Shown here piece by piece: positions 1 to 11,721 of a stretch of 64,000 nt of DNA; positions within the stretch are counted from its first letter, which is position 1; the number at the start of each line of letters is the position of its first letter. This stretch comes from Pseudisothecium myosuroides (taxonomy: Eukaryota > Streptophyta > Bryopsida > Hypnales > Lembophyllaceae), in the NCBI GenBank assembly GCA_951799445.1, contig OX637295.1, positions 24,366,001-24,430,000 of the forward strand, given 5' to 3'. The translations under genes and the position numbers were made by a program. A model generated the notes under the pieces. The model had not been told where the DNA came from. It did not search any database and saw only the letters and a list, made by a program, of their open reading frames with translations.

Positions 1-98
1 GTGACCTTAGCTATCAAAAACTCTAGCTAACTTGAGTCTTTCTCTCCAAAATCCAATTTATTATTTTTGTTTTCCGGTTGTTTGGTTGTTACTTTTCC

Positions 99-362
99 AT
101 ACTATATTTTGGCATTGCTGCTAGGGAAGGTCTTAGCTAGAGGTGGCTATGATGTAAACATTATCTATACTACATTTTGGCACTACTGCCAAAGAAAATC
201 TCGGCTAGAGGTGACTAAGATGTAAATATTATCCATACTATATTTTGGCACCGCTACTAGGGAAGATCTTGGCTAGAGGTGGCTAAAATGGAAGTATTAT
301 CTGTACTACATTTTGGCACCGCTACCAAGGAAGGTCTCAACTAGAGGTGGCTAAGAAGTAAT
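99..362. repeat. 4 x 68-bp tandem repeat
   Basis: Four head-to-tail copies start at 99, 167, 235 and 303, exactly 68 bp apart. Each carries TTTTGGCAYYRCTRCYARR followed by a TAGAGGTGGCTA-like block, with about 10-20% divergence between copies. The conserved block resembles the TGGCGCCGTTGCCGGGGA primer-binding site of Athila-type Ty3/gypsy elements (family knowledge), so the array may derive from the region next to a retrotransposon LTR. That link is inference. Confidence 0.8.
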
Positions 363-785
363 TAAGTATTAAATGATATAATAAGTAGGAAATAATCACA
401 TAGATAAAGGTACTTAGTGATGTGAAAACTAGAGTGTTACACCTTAAGGGAATATTTTTATAAACGTGGAATTCCTGAGTGGTATCTATTTCATATAAAA
501 AATATACATATTTTTGGAAATCCAATTGAGAAAATGTTGAAGGAAAGTTTTAAAAACTTCTATAAAAGAAAACTAAAGACAAAAGAGAAAATCATGTAGA
601 TTTGTAGTTGTAAAAGATTGAGGCCCACAAATGGTACTAGTAGGGAAAAATGGTTTTATATAGGAATTTTGTGATGAAATTGTAGAAGAGGTTTTACTTG
701 ATGTATTTCAAAAGAATTCTACACCAAATAGATCAATTAGTTAGATTAAGTATAATCATGATATACCACTTAATAAGAAAGTTGA

Positions 786-953
786 CCAATAAATAAACCT
801 TTTCCAGTAGCTTTTATAGAATCATCTTATATAAAAAAAATTGAAAATCATGAAGAAAATGTTTCCAATAGAATTAAAAGATTTAAAAGAGATAGTCATT
901 GTAATTTTTGTGGAAAAATAGGCCATTTTGAAAAGACTTGTTTCAGGAAATAA
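786..953 (+). pseudogene. retrotransposon gag fragment with CCHC zinc knuckle
   Basis: An open stretch of about 55 codons ends in CNFCGKIGHFEKTC (900-941), a perfect C-X2-C-X4-H-X4-C retroviral-type zinc knuckle, preceded by a basic RFKR run. This motif in plant retrotransposon Gag binds template RNA. In-frame stops bound the stretch on both sides, and no protease, integrase or reverse transcriptase follows, so it is a decayed scrap. The 68-bp repeats with a primer-site-like block lie just upstream and may belong to the same dead element. The superfamily (copia or gypsy) cannot be decided from the knuckle alone. Confidence 0.65.
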
Positions 954-1568
954 AATTTTCTAAATTCTAGGCAATTAATTTCACCTCTACAAGTGAATTT
1001 TGAACCATGATTTTTAAGAGTTGTAAAATTTCTAAATTTATTGCAAGTTTAAGCAATAATTAAACCTAAGTTAGTTCAACTTAGAATGGTTATTAATACA
1101 CTTTATAATTGTTTTCATCCATCTAGTGAATATAAACATTATAGACCATGTTATTAAATTTTTTGACAAAAATTGCTTGGATAAAGTGTAAAACTCTTTA
1201 TTTCACAGAAGAAAAGTTCTTGTCTATAATAAAGAGTTGTAAAATATTATTACTATTATTATTACTATTAATTAAAATATATTTAAATTATTTAACCAAC
1301 AAATCAAGATGAATCCTCTTTTTTCATGGGCAATCCAAAAAATAATCAATTTTTTTGAACCTTGTATTTTTATGGCTTTGTACAAATTTTTATAAAAGTG
1401 CTTATTTTGGATAAAAGTTTTACTTGAGTGGTTATTATCTTAACAATAAATAATTTTATAAATAAATTGACCAATTGCCTTTAGATTTTAGAAGAAGAAC
1501 TTTTAGCAAAATTTAGAAATCTTTTGAAGGTGTAGCAATAAAGTAAAGAAAATACTTTTAAATTTCAA

Positions 1569-1800
1569 TCTTGCACTATTTAATTTTTCAATATAAAAAA
1601 TTGAAAACAATTTGTAAATATATGGTTCCTAAAAATATATTTATTGGAAAGGAATCCAAGCAGCTAGAAAAGTTTACATTTTTGTCTTGCACTATTTAAT
1701 TGTTCAATACCAAAAATTGAAAACAATTTATAACTCTATGGTCCTAAAATATCTGTTGATTGGAATGGAACACAAGTAGCTACAAAAGTTTACATTTTTA
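1569..1800. repeat. 116-bp tandem duplication
   Basis: Two adjacent diverged units start at TCTTGCACTATTTAATT (1569 and 1685) and end in AAAAGTTTACATTTTT. No coding potential is seen. Confidence 0.7.
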
Positions 1801-4240
1801 TCTATGGTCCCAATAACCAACTTCAATTCTTTTTAATTCTAGATTTTATTTGCAGAGGAAAGAGCAATCTTCTTAGTGTTTTGTTCGGCCTAATATGCCC
1901 ATGAGTACTATACTCTTTGGATGTTTCTACTTCAAGGGCATTTATCCCATATCGTATGGTGTTTGCAATGGGAGCAAATATAGGAGATTTTTGTTAGGAA
2001 TAGAAGTATATATTGGTAATAAGAGGGAGCTGACTATTGCAATTTACTGTAATAGATAGTCCCCAGTGTTTATTGCATTTTTTACTTGATGAACCCTTGG
2101 GCCTTGAAAATCTCTATGAAATTGATTTTTGCTGCCAATTTTTTATATTGACAAATATTATCTCAAAAAATTTCACACTCTTTTTATAAGTACGTTTAAT
2201 TTTTATATAACATAGTGAAGACCAATTAGTTTTTAATTTTTTGAAATACATAGATTTATAGAATAAATATCCAATATATTTTTTATATTTGTATGTCAAA
2301 ATTAATAAAATTTTAATTGAATTGAGTTAAAAATTCTAAAAAATAAATTCAATAAAATAAATTTAGTGATTTAAAATATTTATTTATTTATTTATTTATT
2401 ATTATTATTTATCATTTACCAAACATTTACAATCCAAACCAAATCCATCTAGCAAATTGATTATAATTGTTTTAATCCTTTACAATTACCTCTTCAAAAA
2501 CTTGCATTCGTTTAAAAGCCAAATGTGTTGATGAGTGCAATTTTCTTTTTAAAAAAAATTAGATTCAATAGACTTAATTAGATTCAATTTACTTCGGGCA
2601 TTGCACTTCATCAAAAAATTAAAAATTGAAATAATATAAAATTAAATGTGGACCATCCAAATAATAGAAATATTATGAAGTTGGTAACAAATTTGCTAAT
2701 CTTATAAACATTTTCTTGAAGATTTGTGTAGTGAAGTGACTTTATATATTTCAAAACAATAATTATATTTATACTAAATTACTAAATGTATAAAAAATAA
2801 TTTATTTATTTATATTTAATAGTATTATATAAATTTTATTAATAAAAATAAAAATATTATTTATTTTATAATAAACTTTGATTATTTTTAAAATTGGATA
2901 GTATATGATTATTGTAAAAAATAAGAATTTATTATAAAAGTGATATCATTGTAAATATTAGTAGTAGTTTAGTACATAGAAATTATTCTCTCTAAAATTA
3001 AAAATGCTAAAAATAAAATTAGTCCTTATCAGTTCTTAAGCATTTATAACATTCAAAAAATTAAGGTTGTTCATTATTTTATTATAAAATTGAATATGAA
3101 AATATCTTTGAAATATCTTTTTTATGTTTGTTGTCACTAAAGGTGCTTCTAATATGGAAGCGTCTCATGTTTATAATCAAATTGTAAATACCTCATTCAC
3201 ATCAATGGAAAATTAGCAAAAATAATTTTACTACAACATACAATATATTACTCTCATCATTATTTTCATGAATGAAATAATATTCTTCGTTGATCATAAA
3301 TTTTTATAAAATGTAGCTTATAATTTAAATGAAATCTATTTATGTCATGATTAAAAAATCTTTAGTAGATAAAACAATAGGTATATTATATTTCAAATTT
3401 TCAAGTGTAAAAAATGAGATTTAAGAAAAATATATTTTTACTTATATATGAATAATCTTATAATTTAAAGTTTCTATATCCACTGTAAATTAATTGATAA
3501 ATTCAATTAGCTATAATATCCTGTAATTAAATTTTGTCATATAGATAATGATTTTTTTTTATTATAAAAAATATATATATATATATTTTTTAAGTATGTA
3601 ATAAATATTTATACAATTAGAAAAATCACTTAAATTTCTATAAAAATATACACCAATCTATATACATAATTTATAAAATTTTAATTCTAAAGAATACTAT
3701 TGAAAAATATAATTTTTTTTATAAATATAAATACTTATGTAATGAATTTAGTATTTTATTTATTTAAATGTGAAATGAAAATATATATTTAACCTAATTA
3801 GACAATGATATAATCAACCATTTTTAATAATTTATAAACTTAAAAATAATAACAAATATTAAATGTGATTGACTTTAAGAACAACAATAGTTGTCCCTGT
3901 AGTTGTCAAATAAACATTTGGCTATAGAATATAACTTTAACAATGAAAAAAAATGAAAAATTACTCTTAGAATAGAAACTTAAGAAGATCCACAAATATC
4001 ATAAACGATTTAAACCATTGGCAGTGAAAGTGGCAGGACCCTATAGTCAACTTCAAGGCTACGTGGAAATTCAAATGTAGTTTTTCCCAAACCTCCTTTG
4101 ATATAGACATATTTGGTAGTAGCCATGTAGTGATGTAGTCTAGTTTTTGCCTACCTCGGAAACACCTAGGATTATAATATAGGGGTTCAAAGTCTAGGGA
4201 ATGGTCAAATAGTCTAACATATTGTGGCTAAAGTCACTTG
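1801..4240. other. AT-rich intergenic DNA
   Basis: No gene recognised on either strand. The stretch holds simple sequence such as a (TTTA)n/(TTA)n run near 2380-2410 and a (TA)n run near 3575-3590. The short open frames here (for example 2114-2299 minus) are low-complexity Lys/Ile/Tyr-rich chance frames. Confidence 0.6.
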
Positions 4241-4294
4241 TGAGATAAACTTATAAATAACATAAAGTGAGATAAACTTATAAATAACATAAAA
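4241..4294. repeat. 27-bp perfect tandem duplication
   Basis: TGAGATAAACTTATAAATAA plus CATAAA occurs twice head-to-tail (4241-4267 and 4268-4294), differing only at the last base. It looks like a recent slippage event. From 4295 to about 5460 nothing else was recognised. Confidence 0.8.
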
Positions 4295-5459
4295 TTTCAC
4301 AATTATAAATGCAATTCATTTATACTCTTATTCTCAAAAGGTACAATTTTGTTGGTTGCCTATTACCAATGCTATGGATGCATGAGTGCCGTCCCAGTGC
4401 CTAGTAGGGGCACATTTTAGACAATTTGTCAGGGTGAGACTACGATTCGTCATGCAAAATGCACTATCAATCTAATCATTGCACCAAGATAATATTTATA
4501 TAGATAAATATAAGTATATATATAAATTTTATGCAATTTTTTAATTAGTGATGATGATTATTACCTTTGACAATTTGTCTGGTCACTACTTATCTAATCT
4601 AATTATTATTTAGGATGAGTAATAAATCAGTCCTAGTCCTTTGACAATTTGTCACTATCTAATGCAGGGCATAATTGTAAAATGCAAAACTTCAAAAATC
4701 ATCATCCTTTGGAAGATCACAACATTTGGTCAGTAACTTATTATCAACAGTTATCTTGCCAATCACATAGGTCAATGAACTATTTAATAGTCAAGAACCC
4801 AAATCCATTGTTGTCAATTCTTTTCTTCCAACTATTAATCCAAACTATTTTTTTGAAATAAAAATTGGTTTATGTCAAGTTTTATTCTTAGTGAATAAAG
4901 TGAGATCTTAATAATCATATTTCAAAATAAATTAAATCAAATAATAAAAATTATACCATCTTATAGTGCATAATATTTCAAATTCATTAAGAAGAAATTA
5001 ATAAAAATTTATTCATTTTGTGTTATAAATGAATTTCAAAATAAGACTTTGAAAAATTAATTAAAACAACATTAGTCACAATGTATAGAATTACTATGAA
5101 AAATGACATTTTGAACTATAAAATCTATTATAAAAATTTAATATTTATTATATATATTTAAATTACACAATTTTTGCTTCAAGGTATATTATCATTTTTA
5201 TTGAATTACTATAAAATTTACTATAAAAAAAATTAGAAAGTCTATTCCCCAAGACTATTTGATAGATCTATAGTATACTAATATTTTTTTAAAGGAATTC
5301 TAATAGGTCTATTAGCTTGAGGTGTCAATTGATGCTCTACTTTAGTTTTCAACAACTTTTTTTTTGTAAGAGCAAGTTCCAATATATAATTTTATATTGG
5401 ATTGTCTCTTGTCTCAAATTGGAAGGTTCCGTAGATATGTTTTTCATTTTTTACAAATA

Positions 5460-6861
5460 AATCCTCGAATAAACCTGGTCCATTATTAGTTTGAAATTTG
5501 TATTGGTTTTGATGAAGGAAAAAATTGTCCTTTTAAGGGATCTCCGGATATAAACCATGTTATTATAAAGGATTCCATATCTAAATAATGAATATGAGGT
5601 ATAATAAAAGAATTCCTACTAAAATGTAATTGACAAACTTTTGTTGGACTTTCATCAAGACCAACATATATATGTAGTGCTTGTTTGTTGATGGAAGTAC
5701 GTGATGATTAATGCTTTGATCAAAAGTTGACATTGGACATTTCCATATATTACTTGCAATTTCATCTCTAATGTCTTTGAATGCCTTTTCTTCATAAAGA
5801 GATACCTTTGATGAGTGATATGTTGATGGAACAACATTGCATGTAGCATTAATTCCTGCATTTAAAGAATAACCATGACTTATATTTTTATATATTCACG
5901 TTGTCAATTTTTAGTTTTTTTTTACTTTGGTTTCCATAAAGAAGAGCCCCTTTATAATAAACATTTGTTAATCTTGATGTAGATTTATATATGCCTTCAT
6001 TTAATATATGTAGAACATAAATCAAAATAACATGATCCAGCTCCAAGTACTTTGTATTAGAAGTAACTTTGACACCATCAAATATTACAAGAGATGTTGA
6101 TATGGTAGGTACAAAATTATCATCTTAAAACACATCTTTCCACTTATATTCTTTGTTGTTGTATGTATTTGCTCAAGTTCCAATGCGATATTATATTAGT
6201 TATGAGGTTACTTTGATTTAGTATATTTGAATGAATAATGTGCATTGTTATTCCGGTTGGTAGATTTAAAGCATGAAAATTATAGTTATAGAATGCACAA
6301 AATACTTTGACGGCTTTACATTGTACAAATATCCCAATAGGGCATTGTTTTTTTTTCCTTTGCAATAAAGTTTTTGCAACCTTTGATATTTGCATCAAAA
6401 TCTAACAAGAATTCAATTACAAAACCTTGGCAAAGCCATAAATTCAATATAGGCTTACAATAAATTTTGTAATCTAAGTTTATATGATTTGAACATAATT
6501 TATACAATTTTCCTTCATCTTTAAAATTTTCAAGGCAATTACTACATATTTTATGACAATCATGTATAATTGTACCTTTGGGTAGATCAACATCTTGACC
6601 ACTAAATAATTTCATAAAAATTAGGTTGTTTAATTTAACTTCATAAGGAATAACATACATTATAGAATGACATTATTGCTTTTGATGAACAAAATAAGTA
6701 CATCCAATGGATCCAATTTCATTAAACAGTAGCTCATAATGATTTTCATTTTGCAAAAATCTCCTCCCTTCCACTTTGGCATACTCACATGGTTTGTGGT
6801 GTATGTGACTTTTTGACTTTTTGTTTTTATATCTTTTAGGGTTTAAGAAAGAAGTCATCAT
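5460..6861 (-). pseudogene. degenerate copy A of an unrecognised zinc-binding plus HxD/HGT-type protein family
   Basis: Reading on the minus strand from ATG at 6861: a basic N-terminus (KRYKNKKSKSHIHHK), then a GCTYFVH motif, an in-frame stop at about 6673-6675, a Cys/His cluster HDCHKICSNC...C (about 6500-6560), a frameshift near 6320, a segment ending ALNLPTGITM, then near 5560-5860 a block with KAFKDIRDEIASNIWK, IIPHIHYLDMESFIITWF and, after another shift, YKFQTNNG and HIYGTFQF. Every block aligns in order with copy B at 11722-13291 on the other strand. Several shifts and stops mean it cannot be translated as it stands. Positions that would be metal ligands in copy B (HID, VHGT) read HIH and IYGT here. 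Family and function are not known to me. Confidence 0.6.
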
Positions 6862-7042
6862 GCTTGAAAATCCAAAAATTCAAACCCAAGAAAATATATA
6901 CATTATACAATCATGAAAGAGCAAAAGTTCAAAAAGCATGTACAATAAGATAATGCAACATAATGTACATAGCTAGTAAAAATTTGCATCTTGGTGTTAT
7001 ATACAATATAGAAAACATGAAAAAATTCTAAAAAAATTTAAT

Positions 7043-7548
7043 TCATGTACTAAAAAATTGAAGAAGATTTAGTACTTTATGACTTAATGGCATGCAATAG
7101 GTTGATAAGAACCTCAACTTTAAGTCGATGTTGACTGCTTCTCGTGTCAGATAGCCCACCCTCTTTACACCAAATTTTACAATGCTTTTGACAATTGGAT
7201 CTTTGAATGTGCTTATACAATTTTTTGCAAATATGCAAATAGGTTTGTTTAGAATTGAACTCAATTCAAAGTTGCAAGATTATGTTGGTGAATACTCAAT
7301 AAAAGTAACAGAAGCATTATAAATTTTGTATGCATTGTGTGCAGATTCCAATGGCTTTTCATCTTTTGCAACTTTCAGTAGTACTAGTTCAAGTGTTTCA
7401 AATGGGACTTGGAAGAATCCATTAATGACTAAAAATCTAGTCTGAAGTTCACTTCTATGAATTTCTAAGATTAATAAATAAAAAAGACCCTCACTTGAGA
7501 ATTTTGTTGCTAGAGTTTGAGAAAAACACATGGCTTTGATACCACGTA
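7043..7548 (-). pseudogene. unrecognised reading frame behind a tRNA-Met-type primer-site-like motif
   Basis: Two minus-strand frames (7531-7280, then 7264-7043 in another frame) read as one broken protein of about 155 residues without a domain I recognise. Immediately upstream, and overlapping the ATG, the minus strand reads TGGTATCAAAGCCATG (7544-7529), one mismatch from the TGGTATCAGAGCC primer-binding core used by many plant LTR retrotransposons. This suggests the start of a gag-like frame in a decayed retrotransposon. No LTR was identified upstream, and the relation to the copy A relic 180 bp downstream is unclear. Confidence 0.3.
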
Positions 7549-9300
7549 TGAACTAGCTACCTTGCAATCTTCAAGATCAAAGTTTTTATGAAGTTAATAA
7601 TAATGGTGCATGTTATAGGATGGAGATAGTTTAAGTAGTCACTAAACAAGTGTGACTGTCTGTGTTAATCTACATTGACTAGGGGTCTGAGCTAGGGGTG
7701 CGATTATCTATTACACTTATAACTACTTAATTGTACTAACAATAAAGTCATTTGTCTAACTGAAATGACTCATGTTTATATTTATTAAGCTTCATGTCTA
7801 TTTGATTACAAAGGATGGGTTGATTCAACCTTTATTAGTATCAATACATCACTTATTTAATAATCTTAAGTAGGATTAAAACTATGTATAGGCTAACAAG
7901 AAAAGAAATACGGTACTTTAAAGTAATATAGGATATTTTTAGATTTTAGGTTGTTCAGTTGAGTGTTTTAACCATAACATGTGACTTTAGGTACTTAAAA
8001 AAGTTAACCTCTAAAACCTTCCCTAAAAAAATTGTTGCTATAATATTATATGGGATGAACCTACCTATCTAATTTTTCCCTATCACAACAACAAATAACC
8101 TTTTGATAATATGAATCAGCTATAAAACTTATATAATAAATTTATTATAAAATTTAAATTATTCAATTAAATACTACATACTAAATATGAATTTATTCAA
8201 TTTTTAATTTGATAGATGCACTTAGTGATACATATTCAAAGAAATTGAAGCATATTACTATTGCTCATAGAAGTGTATGTTTCAAAAAACAAGGAGATGA
8301 GATAATGAATAGATCTTGAGTATGTAATTCAACTAGATATTATTATACTTGATTTTAAAATTAATTGAATATTAAATATTATTATTAATAATAATAAAAT
8401 ATAAATTTTGTCAAAAATTCATTGAACTCTTATTGAATATTTAGAGAATTTAACTTAAATTTTAAAACAAAATGATGAAAATTCAAATGATTTTTTTTTC
8501 ATTTTCAATGATATTTAGTTTTCCAAATACCAAAGATTTAATGGAATAATTATTCAATAAAATTGAATATCATTTAATTATCATAAAAATGTTCAAACAT
8601 AGACTTATAGGCTTTGCTAGGACATTCTTACTACTCTAGGCAAAAGCAATCAAAATATGGATACATGAGACATCCTATCTGACATTTCTTGAAGTTATTG
8701 TAGTATATTTTTCGGAATCTAATCTTATTCAACTAAATCCGAGTTCGAACACCAGGGAATGAACTATGTAAGGCTAGCGTAATGTGCTGAAAGGTCATAA
8801 TGTACAAGTTTGCAAAATCTAGAGTCCTATTCACACTTAATCCTACTAAAACCCAGGAAAACATTCATCCGTCCATTATAAAATGAAAGAGACTCAACAT
8901 GCACGTCTCCGTCCTATCTAGTGTTCTAGGGCTTGTGACAATAGTTCAATGTGGACTGACTTGTGTATGGATGCAATGCAGGATTTAGACTTGAGTACAG
9001 CCCACTATAGTACTTTGAAAATAGTACAAATATATGTATTTAATATTTCAAAACAAATTAGAGTTAAGGGTTTGGAAAGGCTTACAATAAATCACCCCAA
9101 GGCTCTAGGACAATATGGCCAATATCAAGGATTAGCAACTACCTACAATATCCAAAATTCGAATTTACAACATATACATGCAATTTCCAATACAAACTCT
9201 AGTCACATTGAGGCAGAATAAATAACAAGATTCTGAATCTAATTCCCGTTCGAAAAAATTTGACCTTTTATTTCAATTTGTTTTTAATGAATGATTTTGA
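7549..9300. other. intergenic DNA without recognised genes
   Basis: AT-rich sequence with only short chance frames (for example 8949-9221 plus) that resemble nothing I know and lack domains. An LTR matching the possible primer site at 7544-7529 would be expected within this stretch, but I found no paired copy of it. Confidence 0.5.
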
Positions 9301-10420
9301 ATTTCAATTAAAAGCCTTTAAGCCCCATTTTTGTACACCAGTTGATACCCTGGCAATACCCAGTCAGTAAACCACTTCCTGAATCCAGGTGACAATTTGA
9401 GGTTTCATCACCTCGATCGACACTTGTCCAAGTTCCAACCCTATCTCGGGTTTTCAATCGGCACCTCACCTGATCTCGGGATCCCGATCCAAATCCCTAA
9501 TTTGCCAATTCGACGAAGAATGGCCGGTCTGCCACTGCGACGCCGAATTCTTCCGCCGATCGTTAATTTAGTCCGGATCAATCTCCTCGCAACTTCCGAT
9601 GCACTCCAATCAAGTCGTAGCAACACTCCAATTACCCCGAATGGATTCTTATCAATTTCTGATTCTTCCGCCTCTCTCCAGCAGTTCTGACCCCTGCGAC
9701 ACCGGCCTGATCAGATTTGCAATCTCATTCACTTCGTGCACACACAACAATTCTCCCGCACCATCCCCGTCATTCTGTACTTCATAGCCTGATCACCGCG
9801 TCATCAAATCGTCAACGAAATCTCTCAGGGTTTCCTAGGGCAATTTTTAGTTCGAGGATTCAAAACCAGATCGCCCGTTTTCATTGATTCTTGACTTCGC
9901 TCTGACTGTAGATCTCTTCTTCGCACTGCTACACTTCTGTCAATCTTCTCACACCATTCAGATTATCAAAGAAACTGCAGCGCTTGCGTGAGCCCGTGAT
10001 TGACTGGCGACTCCCAGATCTCAGTTCAAAACGAAAACCGCGAATTCCAGTCCTTGCTACGCCTCTATTCCTCACCGAAACATTCTAATTTCCACCGATT
10101 GCTCACCGTGTGCACAGATGCTTTCCGAAATTCAAAAACACATACACAAAACTCCTGATTGCTCCTCAACAAATTCAAAAAAATTCCACGCAATACAACA
10201 CCATAAACAGCACAATTGAAGAAATAACACTTCTATTACAAACAGCACATTACGTGCAAGAATTACAGCACACTTTTGAATGAAGACCGCAGGAGAGAGA
10301 AAATGAGAGAAAAGAGAGGAATTAAAGGTGAAATTTGGGGGTGATCGGAGGTGGTGCGAGGCACGTCTCGACCTGTGGAATCTCCTCGCACGCCTCTGAA
10401 TCCCTAATCTCCCATCTTTT
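9300..10420. other. GC-rich island, possibly a gene or retrotransposon leader on the minus strand
   Basis: Base composition rises sharply compared with both flanks, with CG-rich words such as TCGATCGACAC and CGACGCCGAATTC. Overlapping frames exist on both strands (9397-9690 plus, 9441-9626 minus, 9599-9787 plus), but none shows a recognisable domain. Read on the minus strand it looks like an untranslated leader: stop-rich and Arg-rich where open. The adjoining 10440-10590 stretch is T-rich with CTTTTACTTTAACTTTTATT runs very like those in the leader of the copia element at 30.2 kb. It could therefore be retrotransposon non-coding sequence; this is a guess. Confidence 0.35.
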
Positions 10421-11721
10421 CTTTATTTGTGCCAGTCTCTTTATCTTTTTCCTTTTCTCTTTATCTTTTTCTTTCTGGAACTTTTACTTTAACTTTTATT
10501 TTGCCTTTTTGCCCTTTCCTACTAATTGGTGGCTACTTACTAAAGTATCTTTGTACTTTTTGGAACTTTTAGTGTACTTTGGACTACTTTAACACTAAAT
10601 ACTCAAAATATATATAAATAATATAGGAAATGTCATAGAAAATCGAAAAAGTTTTATAAAAACTGAAAAGCTAGACTATAGTTATGCTTCAAAGATTCAA
10701 TATATTCTTTGGTAAGGTTGAATTCTCTAAAGGTGACAATCTCTAAAGTCTAGCACCAATCAGATGGCATTCTTATAAGATGAGTCAACTTGTGGTTTTA
10801 TGATTTGTTGACTTTGTTCAAATCATGAAGACTATTAACTCTTCACCGCCTCGCGCGCGACAGCGTCATGAACACATTTTTTCAACAACTCTCATATGAG
10901 TCGACCTTGCGGGCAATTGGGTTAGATGTACACAATTTCACTACAAAAAAATGGCAGATGCCTTCACTGTGTGATTATAGCTTTTGTCCGATCCAAAAAT
11001 AATGCTCGGGTTGCTGACATTATAATGTTTGATGAGGCCAACTTTTTTGGAAAATAGTGCCGCAAATCACATCTCCCGAGGTCTCCACACTGCATATAGT
11101 TCGAATCTCCAATATGAGCCGCGCTTTCAGCAAATGTGCAAAAGCGCTTCTTCAAGAGTCATGCCAATTTTCCAAAGGCAAAAGCGCTTGTAGAGGTCAA
11201 GAGATGGTGCGACATTTGTGGTGAGGCAACGCCGTGATTGGCTTTGCTTGCAACTTCAACGGGCAATAATAAGTCACTCTTCCCTGTCCCTAAATTAGTG
11301 TGTGTTCACGGTTTTGGCATGCAGACGTAAAATGGAGAGTGATGAGGCCGGAAGAGCTAGCAAACGTAACAACCCACATTTAGGGCATCTCCAACAAGGT
11401 GCCCTAAAATAAAAATTTCTTGTCATAATTTGTTTTTAAAATTTAAAGTAAAGAATTTATTATTATAATTATACCTTTCACATCAAAACAATAACTTGTA
11501 GTCAGAATTTATTCTTTGAGTTTAAAGTAAATAAGTTATTTTTATAATATGTTCTTTTGCTTGACAATAAAAGTATAAGAATTATTTTAGGGTTAAAAAT
11601 TAGGGTTCCATTGGACTATAAATTGTCATCAAATAACTTCTATATTATGTTATTATCTTGCTTGCATTATATATTCACCACAATTTTTTTAATTATTTTT
11701 ATTTTTTTCAATTCTTTTGAC
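10421..11721. other. intergenic DNA
   Basis: T-rich tract to about 10600, then ordinary AT-rich DNA with a short GC-richer part near 10850-11350. No convincing frame or RNA gene seen. The 55 codons read upstream of the ATG at 11722 are hydrophobic low-complexity sequence and are not part of the conserved family. Confidence 0.5.
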
